DNA of 64,000 bases. Origin: Phragmites australis (lineage: Eukaryota; Streptophyta; Magnoliopsida; Poales; Poaceae). The notes below the pieces were generated by a model. The model saw only the letters and a program-made list of their open reading frames with translations, did no database searches and was not told the DNA's origin. Shown here in pieces: positions 54,491 to 64,000 of this stretch. How positions within the stretch are numbered: the stretch's first letter is position 1; every line of letters begins with the position of its first letter. Both the position numbers and the translations under genes were made by a program. Where the stretch lies: contig NC_084942.1 of the NCBI RefSeq assembly GCF_958298935.1, positions 11,105,501 to 11,169,500 of the forward strand, given 5' to 3'.

Positions 54491-57400
54491 GCTAAAACAA
54501 GAGCCTAGTGGAACGCCTAGTGTTTTGCCTTCTTCCACGGTAGTAAAATTCACTAAAATTTTAAACTTTTGTACATAGACTAGATGTAGTTGATGTAGTT
54601 TAATCTGACTTGTGTGTCGATTTATTAAAATTAACATAGTCCAAACCTCCTTCCAAATCAAACCCTCAAATCAAGTCTTCTCGAATCTAGCTCAAACTCA
54701 AATTCAAATCCTATCAGATATGGAGTTAGTCAAATTCAAATATCTTCCAAAGATCAAGTCTCCATCTCAGTCCGCTCCAAATCCTTTATCTCGATTAAAA
54801 ATCAAATTCAAGTTCCAAAACTTAGTTCAATTCAAATTCTTCAACTCAAGCACAGAGTATCCCAAACTCAATCTTAGTCGAAGCTCTTTTCAAATCCTGG
54901 CTCAAATATCAAGTTCCCCACTGGCCAAATTCAATGAATTTGAATTACTCCAAATCAATTGCCAAATATCTTAAATCATTTCCTTTTCCATTTTTCTCCT
55001 CTAGGACAAAATTATTCCTTCCTCTTTTGGCCAGCCCATACTGTCCTCTCCCCCCGTCACTATGTAGCCAAGAAGGCCCTCAGGCTTTCCTCGTGCTAGC
55101 CTGGCCCAGGCCACTCTTCCTCTCTGCATGCATGTGCCATCTTTCCTAGACAACTGTGCCAGTCTGATGCCACCCCCTTTCCCATCTCCAGCATGACCAA
55201 CAATTTAGGCCTATCTTCCACATCCTACCCCTTTCCTCCTGTCTTCGCTCCGATCTAAATTGTTGCCACCCCAGTTCAAGTTCCAAGCCGACATCACCAT
55301 TGTCGAGACCGGTCCAAGAAACTGACCAATCTCATCTATATGCTGAGTCTAGGAATCAATCCCAACACATAGTGACTTCAATGATTATAATCATTACAAT
55401 ATCCAACTTAATCGTACTTAAATTGTCTTACAAAAATAACCTTCAAAGGTCGAAGAACCAATAAAACTGCAATGGAACTACATAGACTTTATCCTTCACA
55501 ATGACTCCACAGGAAAACTGACGTAGAAAACACCTTATAACATTATATCTTCCATAAACTCTTCAATGCCTTCTCCAACTAAGTTTTTTTTTTGTTATAG
55601 CAAGTGTGAGTACATGTCGTACTCAGCAAGTTGTGAGGAAATTATGCATATGAAGGCTTGAACAACAATATGGCAATTCTGGCTCTTTTGCATAAAACAA
55701 CATTTACATTCAAACAGTTAAAAAATGAGTAAATAATTAAGTGAATATCATCAAATAAATAAATAACCATCTCAAGATTCCAAACATCTTGACTTAACCA
55801 ACCTTCCCACACCTCAACCAGGGTTCTAACCACCAAGGTTGAAGAAACCAACATCTCAATCACAGTTCCCACCACCATAATTGACCAAACCAACCAAAGC
55901 ATCATGTGACATTTTCCTCTCCGCTCTTGACCGTGGGCACAGCTAAATATCCAATTTTACACTCTGCAGAGGTTGTACACTTTACATGGAAGTCAAGATT
56001 ACCCATTTTGCCTGTGTTGATAAAAAAACTTACACACTTCTAAGGTGTGTAGCTAGAAAATCATTACAAAGCCTTTATAAAGCCCCTCTCAACATGTGCA
56101 TGCCCACTAAGGTTTCACCACCGCGTGAATACACCTTAACAACAGAAGCCCCCTATTGCGCCTTACGAATCCTAAGAAGTACACTCTTCCATTCCATACA
56201 ACCAAATGGTCTACACCATGTTGAGAGTAAAGCAAAATAATCAGCTAGGCCCATCCCATAAAAGGCTTGTAGTTGTACTGTTAACTTGGAATGATCACTC
56301 TATGAACCATTTCTTAGATTTGAGCAAGATTACCACAAACCCAATTGTACAACCTGTACCAGTCTCATCCAAACCACTTGCTCAAAACCTAGTTCCACAT
56401 TGCTACAAAAATTATGCCATCATATTTTCTCATAGTTGCATAGGGCCATTATCATTCAGTTGAGACATTATCATTATCACCATCCCAAAGCAAGGCTAAG
56501 CATCATCTACCCTTCCATAACAAAAACTATAACCATGGCCGACAAGGATGTTAAATGAAAACTAGGGTAAAGCCGAACTTGTGATTCTCTAGAAATTTTA
56601 ACCAAGATTCAAAAATAATCAAATAGTACACAACAAACAACATCACTCGATAGATTAGGTTTTTCTAGAAATTTTGCCGAAAGAACATATCAAATCAAAG
56701 ATACAATTCACAAGTTATGGCTTCTGGAAGATTAAAACGAACAAAAAGATTATCTACAGGTGAACTTATGTAAATAGAATTTTTTCTAGAATTTACGAGA
56801 TCAATCTTTCTGGGATTTTCTAGAATTTATAAGCATTTATTTGAATTATTTAACCCTATAAAAACATTAAACAAAAATAATAAACATTATTAAAACTATT
56901 ATTCAATTAATCCTATTTATCATAATTATTCTTATTCTAGAAAACATATTTATTGTGCAATTATTCTATTTATGATGTCAGCAATAGAAATCAATTAAAA
57001 AAGAAAAGAAAATGTTGATTGTACATGCCAACTAGGATGACACGTGGCTGGCAGTTGGGACATAGGGCTGACGTGGTTGCCGAGTTAGAGCTGAGGTGTA
57101 CCACTGACTGGCTTGCTGATAAAAGAAACATGTGGTCTGACATGTCGGCAAAAAGACTGACATGTCCACCTGGCCGAACGATGTGGCCGTTGACTAGTTT
57201 AGGGTTTTCATTAAACCAACGACATTGGATCTTGATCAAATGGCTCAGATCTATTCAACCGAACTGTTATCCTCTTTTCTAATCGCAATCGTTAACTCTA
57301 GATCGAAAGACGACAGCAACAATTCCCGCAATGGAGACTCCCAGGAAGATAGCCGGATCCTCGCCGCGCTACTCGGATTACTTTGACGAGTAGCGGAACA

Positions 57401-58105
57401 CGGTCACACATGAAGGCGAATTCATCTGGGCTACTTATCGTCGTCAGTGAAACTCGGCTGATGCTGGCGACAATGAATGGCAATGAAAACTTTTGGAGCT
57501 CATCGACAGAGAGGCTTCGGTGGCTCTTACCTCGACTAGATGAGCACAAGACTCTGGACGATCTGGAGAGGCTCTTGTGTCGCATATATATACTCGTGAA
57601 GTTGTGAGGAGTTGTAATCGAATCCGATTTGATTTGGCGGTGGCGAGCAATTCTAAACTCGATCTATTAGTTCAAACGAGCTTAACCGACGATTGATTGG
57701 GAAAAACATCACGTTGAGCTCCTGGACTCTTATGGTTGAACCTCGAGTTTGATCTCCACCCGTTTTCTCCCAAATTTAAAAAGGAACCCGTGTGGCCAAC
57801 GGTTGATGTCGATTGGGGTTTCCATGATTAAATCGGGCTTTGCACGAGTTGTCACAGGCCATGGCTTTATAAAGCTCTGGTGAACACGTCATGATGATCT
57901 TCAGGTAGATTCTAGCTTGGATATGGTAGGTTCATCGCGAGCTCTCCCATTGTCAGGTTCTTGTCGGTCAAGCACAGAGAGATGGGAGAGAAAAGGTATA
58001 AGGAGTGGCCAACTGGGCTACCTCACGTGTGAATGGGCCCATCTCGACGTGAAAAAACGGAAAAAACAAACTGCTCAGGATTAATATTCGTGCAACAAGC
58101 TTCCT
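54491..58105. mobile_element. Mosaic of family-X-like and LTR-like sequence
   Basis: 54,540-55,000 is rich in CAAATTCAAATTC words and looks like the AT-rich end of a long LTR; 55,000-55,260 resembles the GC-rich part of element 29470-32420. From 55,320 to about 57,650 the order resembles the minus-oriented copy 19866-23174: ACTCTGCAGAGGTTGTACA (55,961), a GTGTTGATAA..AAGCCT region, then blocks of GACACGTGGC and TGACATGTC words (57,040-57,190) and a GC-richer frame-open end. I could not fix borders or a target duplication, and no protein domain was recognised. Confidence 0.45.
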
Positions 58106-58109
58106 GTAG

Positions 58110-58415
58110 CAAACATGACCCTTTTAGGTATATATGTAATTTTGATGATTAATGACAACATAGTCAATGGGACTAACATATTTGTCTAGTATATATTTTA
58201 GTATGTCTCATAAATGCTACACATAAAGAAGCCACCGAAGCCGAACTCAAGAAAAATTGAATTGGACGAGTTCAGAGAAGATTGCACTCACCGGATGGTC
58301 CGGTGCTCAGAAAAGATAATACACCAGATGGTCTGATGCTTTGAAAGTTATATACATTGGAGTGTTTTTTGGATAAGAGAGAAAGTTGATGTCTACACTG
58401 GATGTGTCACATCAG
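58110..58415 (+). mobile_element. Copia LTR fragment
   Basis: The segment with GACCCTTTTAGGTATATATG and TTTTGATGATTAATGACAAC resembles the start of a common grass copia LTR. It carries ACCGGATGGTCCGGTG (58290-58305) and a weaker copy at 58323. It is cut at 58416 by the next element. Confidence 0.5.
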
Positions 58416-60335
58416 TGTCACATCCCAAATTTTGTAGGCATATCATTAAGCATAATCCTGCATCATGAGCATCATGTTTAATTATTTAGCTTTGTTGACT
58501 GCTTGTTTTTTTTCCAGTGGTGGCTTAAAATTTGCTAGGAGTTATACGAGTGACCCTATTTGGAGAAACCTTGTTTATATTTCCAAATAGGCCTTGTGAG
58601 TGAATTCAAATTAAGTGGGTTTGTCTTATTTTATAATTGTCGTGCAGAAATTGTTAGAATTTTCGAAGCATCGAAATACCTTTTATGGAATTAAGAAGAG
58701 AAGGAGAATGAGGAGAGAAGGAAAGGATTTTCCAGCTGAAATAGACATGAGACACTAGCAAGTGGGGCCCACCCCACCTAGTCGGCCCACACCTCCCTCT
58801 TTCTCCTTTTGGCTGCAGCAGCAACTCCCCACGCACCCTCCCCCCCCCCCCCCACTCTCTCACTCCCCATCGAACCAGCCAAGAGCTGCAGCAGCTCTCC
58901 CTCCCAACTCTCTCCATTTCTTCCCCAAATCCTCCCTCAAGAAGCAAAAATCAAGGTACATATGGTACCATTGCGTTCTCTAGCTTCTAAGCTTCTCATT
59001 CATCCACTCTTTGAAGCTTGTGAAGCAGCAGCTTGGCCTCTCTTCCCCTAAGCTTTTTCCTCCATTTCTCTTCCTCAACCGACGGTCATCGGCCTCAACA
59101 CGGAACTTAGGTAAGTCTCCTAGGAGCCCCATGGTGAGAATGCACAAATTGGTTTGATTAAATTCGAGCTTTTGGGCTGCGATCAAGTAGTTGCGAAGCA
59201 CCACTTCGTTCTTGTTGCTTTGGAGCTCATAGATGAATGTTTGCATGAGCAAGGGCTAGTGAATTGTGCTTGTGAAGTGGATAAATCAAGTCTAGAATCC
59301 ATGCTTTAGTGCCAACACACGCTCATGTGTGATGGGTTTTACATGCAAGTTGGATCGGCAAGGAAATCGTGTGTGGGGTCCTAAGGACCGGTTCTTGAAC
59401 ATGTAACCAAGTTATTTCCGCACAACCACGAGGCCAATATGGGTACGGCCTGGCCAACTAACTAGCCACCCCTCTGATTTTGTGGGTACCGTTGGATGGT
59501 TATGTGGCACAAGAGGGGGCTTCTGCAGCGATAGAATCGTCTGTTAGCGGTGAAACCTTAGTGGGTGCCTGTAGGTTTCTGGGAGCTTTGTAAAGGCCTT
59601 GTAGTGAGACCCCGACTCCACACCCCGGAACTGTGAAGCAACACGGGAATCATGACTAGTGGGGAAAGCTGTGCAAACTCTGCAGAGTATCAAATTGATC
59701 AAACAGCCGTGCTCATGGACAAGAGAGAACTTGGACTTCTTCGGGATTAGTTGGGATCATGGTTGGTATGGTCGATCGGGTAGCCGGGTGATGGAATTAC
59801 CTGGTGAGTCTTGGTAGTTGGATGGAATTCGATGAGTCATTCCTTTTTGTTATAGTTGAGTCTTCACCTAGTAAATAGGATGCCTGATGTTGATGTCACA
59901 TGTCATAGTTGCTTAGTGCAGTTAACATGTGCCTATCCTTTCCTTGGCTTGAGCCCCATAGCATATTTTCCCTACACTTGTGGAGTAAATTTTGTACTCA
60001 CTCCTGTTGTCCCTCTTCTTGCATTGTACATTGTTCAGAAGCCGTCTTTGACGCTGCAAACTTCGACGAGAACGACATCGACCCAAAGTTGCTATTCTAG
60101 GCTGGTGTGGCCCCGGTCGACACCTGTGGAAGATGGTGGCCCCGCTGGCGTTGAAGACCTGTTTTTAGTTCCGCTGTGTTTTCTTTTAGATCCTTGGGTC
60201 CCTTTGTAATAAGTTATTTATCGTTGTAATTTTGGCACTGTAATGATACACTGATGATGTAGCATATGTATGGAAACTTGATCTTGGCATACATGTGTGG
60301 TGCCCGGTTTTGTTTCTTTAAAATTGGGTGTTACA
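58416..60335 (+). mobile_element. 1.9-kb element with TGTCACATCCC..GGGTGTTACA termini (family X, copy 3)
   Basis: Starts TGTCACATCCCAAATTTTG and ends AATTGGGTGTTACA. 59370-60335 is colinear with 31479-32420 (e.g. GTGTGGGGTCCTAAGGAC, TGGCACAAGAGGGGGC, GTTGCTTAGTGCAGTTAAC, ATGTAGCATATGTATGGAAAC). The flanking pentamers ATCAG and ACTAA do not match, so the copy may be rearranged. A 12-C run is at about 58841-58853. No coding domain found. Confidence 0.7.
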
Positions 60336-61430
60336 ACTAAAATTTGGGAAAATTCACTAATATTCATATTAATTCATGGAATAATTTATAACATTATTTC
60401 AAACCCTAAGTTGTATAGAAAAATTTTGAGGTTCTTCATAGTTCATAATTTTTCTTTTAATTTAACAATTTGAATTTGAATTCAGTTAATGAATGCTCAA
60501 AAATTTAAAGATGATGCCCATGATGCTTATGAGAGCTCAAGGACATGTAATGTAAAAAAGGGTTAGGACAATTTGTGTTAGTGTGTTGGGAATGACTTCC
60601 TCTGATCCTCATCATCATGAACATGTTCAAGTATGCTTTGACATACTGTGAGGTGATTTCTATCCTGATGCAATGCCATGTCTTTGTTGGTGACAAGGTT
60701 AGGACTGACAAGTCCTACCCAACTATTGCTGATATAATTCTATGTTATATATCTCGATCTCTAATGAATGTTTTTGAATAGGTCTGTGATGAACTTGCCA
60801 GTGAAGCTTAATAGTTAAAGAAAGCAAATTTGATGTACATCACCATTTGCAATGCATTACAGAACCATCTGCATTATCAATATTCCCGACGGATTCAAAC
60901 TAAAACTTTCAGGAAACTAGAACACCGACAATTGCCTTTAGCAACCGTCTGCAATTTAGATTCAATTTTTTGTTATTTTGAATTGTGCCATTTTTTTTTT
61001 GCTTTTAGACCATTTAATATAAAAGTGAACACATTATATGCATATGGTGAGAAAATATGCATGGTTTATTGGTATATGTTTAAATGAATGATAGTGCATG
61101 ACAAATTGGTTAACCAATTGACTGTTCAAATGCTCATCTAAAATGAGTTATACATTTGAGATAATTCTTTGCCAAGAAAAGTTCTTTCTAATTGTTTATC
61201 ATGCTTTGTATTGTGGTAATGAAGATCTAATGCTTGTTCAGATGATTATTTGTGAGATGTTACATACACCTCAAGCCGTATGCAATACAATAAAGAACCG
61301 TTAGCAAAAACAGGAAAGAACCATGTGTAATGTGACAGTTGCCAGTAATTCTGTCTGGATCCGTGGGCAAAGATCTAACACAAATGAACAAATGATTTCT
61401 ATACCATGAGCATGCTCTCTTCTTCGACTG
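60336..61430. other. AT-rich sequence, no gene recognised
   Basis: No frame shows a known domain. Sequence near 60,340-60,480 (ACTAAAATTTGGGAAAATTC and after) resembles the AT-rich interior of long grass LTRs. The rest is unassigned. Confidence 0.4.
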
Positions 61431-61765
61431 GAGCCTAGAGCTAGCAGTCGTAGAAACAAAGAGTGGTGGCTCTATCTTCCTGTGGGGTCGAGTACATCGC
61501 CACCTCCATCACGGTGTGCTAGGCCACTTGGCTTGCCCGTTTGTTGAGCAACATTGACGGTGGCAAGCTCAAATTAGTGGTGCTAAATGTGGACAACAAA
61601 GTAGCCATCTCTCTGTGCAACAACCTAGTGTTTCATGACAGGAGCAAACACATTGATGCTCGGAATCATTTCATTCGGGAATGCATCGAGGGAGGAAAAG
61701 TCAACATCGAGTTCGTTATCGGCAAGGAGCAGCTCGTAGGCATATTCACAAAGTCTCTTGCATGA
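61431..61765 (+). pseudogene. Copia RNase H C-terminal fragment
   Basis: Reads KQRVVALSSCGVEYIATS, a stop, then a 74-codon frame 61541-61765 with LNVDNKVAISLCNN, FHDRSKHIDARNHFIRE and EFVIGKEQLVGIFTKSLA, the hallmark end of copia pol. The usual CEAEY is CGVEY here, so an acidic catalytic position is changed. Upstream pol is missing. Confidence 0.85.
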
Positions 61766-61813
61766 AGATTGACATCATCAACACCGAAGAACTGCATCAG
61801 GACCAGGGAAAGT

Positions 61814-63194
61814 GAAAGGATCGGTGACATCCTAAGAGGGGGGAGGTGAATTAGGACAGTTAAAACTAATCGGCTCCAAAAACTTTCCAAGATAAACCTA
61901 TATTAATTTCTATCTAAATGTGCTCTATGTTCATTTAGTGTGTCTACTCTACCGTTCAAAAGGTTTGCAACCTATAGCCAATCCTAGTAAACTACTCTAA
62001 GAAGGTAAACAAGCAAGGGTATATTGCAAGTATGTAAATGCGAAAATGTAAAGATGGTAGAGAGAGCAAACTCGGTAGAAGGAATTTTTATCTCATGGTA
62101 TCGATGGCATAAACGTCACCCCTAGTCCACATTGGAGTAGTCACCTAGGCTATAGCTCCCGGACGGCACTCAGTCATAGCCCTTGAGCCACCTGGGCCTT
62201 AGGTAGGTTGAGCCACCAAGCTACCAAGGCAAGGTCTCACCATAAGCCTCTCTTCTGGTCACTTGCTGCCATCTTCACTTCAGAGCTTGAGCCACACCAA
62301 GTCGGAGGGTCAACAAGTATGAGCCACCAAGGCTCATGGTGCAGACGAATCACCAAGACTCCAAGGTACCAACGTACCACTTCGTACAATGTAGGATCAC
62401 TCCTTGATCTCTTCTCTAGGCAGCAACATCTAGCAACAACTCTCTAGTCCTATTAGCACTAATCACTCCCTAATTTTGTGCTTAATTGACTTGGATGATC
62501 ACTTTTAGCACTTTGGTGGCTTGGATATCTTCTCAAGTGTCTATGTGCTTCCCTGGACTCCAGCACACACAAATGGCCGAGTGGGGGGGGGTATTTATAG
62601 CCTTAAACCCACACACTAGCCATTGCTCCAACAGTTACAAAAGACTATGAACACTGGATGATCCGGTGTTAACAATAGTACAGACACCGGACCATCTGGT
62701 GTGTACAGTAGTAGAAAACTAGCCATTAGAACCCCACTAAACACATTGTGAACACCGGATATTCCGATGTAACCTTGAACTCCATCATCGGACTATCCGG
62801 TGTATATATTTCAGCCAACCGAGCCACTTCTTCTACACTGTTTATTGTCCGGTGTGTAGATCTTCAGGACACCGGACCATCCAACCTGTACAACCACGAC
62901 AAACTAGCTGTTGAGACCTTCTCCTGGAAAATTCTCTGGTGCAACCATCCGGCGTGTCCACTTCTGAGCACTAGACCATCCGGCATGTAGATCTTCATAG
63001 TTCTATGGAGAAATGTTCCAGTGTGTATATCTTCTCTGAGCATCGGACTATCTGGTGTGTACAAATCTTTTGTACCAAAATATTCCTCCTAGAAAATGCT
63101 CCAGTGTGCACATCTTTCTGAGCACCGGACCATCTGGTGTATTCAACTCTATTTTTTGAGAATACTCTGGTGTGCACTCAACACTAACACCGGA
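61814..63194 (+). mobile_element. Copia LTR, probably 3' LTR of the RNase H fragment
   Basis: Begins TGAAAGGATCGGTGACATCC about 50 bases after the RNase H stop, where a 3' LTR is expected. An A/G-rich run, GAGGGGGGAGGTGAATTAG, follows. A run of G before TATTTATAGCC (62583-62602) reads as a TATA box on the minus strand, so LTR orientation is uncertain. The right half is packed with CCGGACCATCCGGTGT-like words. It breaks off at about 63194. Confidence 0.55.
62640..63190. repeat. Cluster of CCGG(A)..(T)CCGG palindromic words
   Basis: About eleven variants of the near-palindrome ACCGGACCATCCGGTGT occur at spacings of roughly 30-80 bases, e.g. near 62655, 62688, 62753, 62790, 62873, 62983, 63044, 63124 and 63190. 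Many have point changes. The same word appears at 35,790-36,180 and 58,290. Confidence 0.7.
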
Positions 63195-64000
63195 CCATAC
63201 TGTGGGGAACCATCCAAATTGTATTCTAATTAATCATTAGGGTGATCATTTACACAATCATGACCACAATGATTAACCAGAGTCCAATCCAAGTAGTCCT
63301 GGCAAGTGTTTTATACCCAAGATCAGAACACGAGCCTTTACATCATGCTTCATAAAATCAAGGAAAAACAAAAAGTTAGTAATGAAATTATATTACAAGT
63401 CTTTAAGTCATTACAGTTTTACATCCATTTACAGAAACATACGCTAGGAGGATAAAAGCATCACTTCACCTCCTAGCGCTTAGAGAAACTACGCAGCGGA
63501 ATATAAAGTCTATTACAACAAAAGATAGTGGAGCCTTTTGCCCAGAGGCACCACCTCAAAATGGCATCACCCAAGTAGATGGCACTACTCTCGCCCGTCT
63601 CCAACATTAGCGGGCGTGAAGTAACCAAAAACTACCTCTTCCTCACCTGCAAAACTCATCAAAACAATGTGAGTATGAAGGTACTCACAATACATAATCC
63701 ATATTGAGTACATATAATAACCCGACTCCAAGGATAATGCATCTGTATGAAGTAGCAAAGAATCGACCATAAGGTTAAGTGAATTTGTATGCAGAAGCAA
63801 AATTCGACTCAAGTGTGTGAGCAGCTACACCTAATGACTTATACCCTTCTACCCTGAGATCAACAACATAAACATACATTTAACTTGAAACATCTCACTC
63901 ATCATCAACCATCACAGCTACTTCCCAACATACCATAACGTCATTCCACATCAGACTCTATGATTGATGCAAATGGACAGAAGCGTGCTCATAACCGAGA
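63195..64000 (-). mobile_element. Start of another long LTR-type element, minus orientation, cut by the window end
   Basis: The sequence changes abruptly at TGTGGGGAACCATCC. What follows resembles in style the left parts of the minus-oriented family-X copies (short AT-rich words, then AGCGGAATATAAAG and a CACCTGCAAAACTC..GAGTA(C/T) region). No coding domain is seen. The element's other end is outside the window. Confidence 0.4.

Noticed and set aside
56991..57607. Overlapping frames on both strands near 57 kb
   Set aside because: No family similarity; they fall in the GC-richer part of a family-X-like sequence that is also open in the related copy near 22 kb.

Overview
The window looks like plant nuclear DNA from a grass (Poaceae). 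The signs are split exons with GT..AG introns, a plant RGLG-type ubiquitin ligase gene, a Stowaway MITE, PIF/Harbinger, CACTA and hAT transposons, plant L1-type LINEs, and nested Ty1/copia and Ty3/gypsy elements. I cannot name the species. No bacterial, CRISPR, rRNA or tRNA feature was recognised.

Only one ordinary host gene is clear: a copine/vWA-domain RGLG-type E3 ubiquitin ligase on the minus strand (6714 down to 2540). Six exons are readable. The C-terminal part, including the RING finger, is not in the window. Intron 1 (about 2.7 kb) holds LTR-like pieces and a LINE fragment, and an LTR-like sequence (1-1826) lies past the last visible exon.

From 7.9 to 14.2 kb lies a decayed PIF/Harbinger transposon with both expected genes: a DDE transposase pseudogene, split by an LTR-like insertion, and a Myb/SANT-like partner pseudogene. 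A Stowaway MITE (14683-14935), an antisense LINE (15.5-17.2 kb) and a compact non-autonomous hAT element with a perfect 8-bp target duplication (18572-19402) follow.

From 19.65 to 28.03 kb there is a four-level nest. A CACTA TNP2-like transposase fragment is split by a solo LTR (19790-27804). That LTR carries a 3.3-kb element with TGT..ACA termini (19866-23174) and a complete-looking autonomous hAT transposon (23741-27761). The hAT element has an intact 717-codon BED-hAT transposase, matching termini and a perfect 8-bp duplication. It also carries a second, internally deleted BED-transposase gene with its own TATA box and a duplicated 3' UTR. This is the most unusual structure in the window.

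From 28 to 36.35 kb lies a minus-strand copia element, truncated in its integrase and split by another TGTAACACCC-type element (29470-32420, perfect CTCAA duplication). From 36.35 to 54.5 kb a plus-strand copia element is split by a 15.3-kb Tat-like gypsy element (36678-51952, perfect ATAAC duplication). The gypsy element has decayed gag-pol, a long antisense region with a gypsy-type transposon domain, and three solo LTRs inside it. The last 9.5 kb is a mosaic of copia LTR pieces, a copia RNase H fragment and further TGT..ACA-type elements.

Several insertions can be dated relative to each other because removing the insert and one target duplication restores a family-typical reading. The hAT element looks youngest: its duplication is perfect and its ORF intact. 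The gypsy and copia coding regions carry stops, frameshifts and lost catalytic residues.
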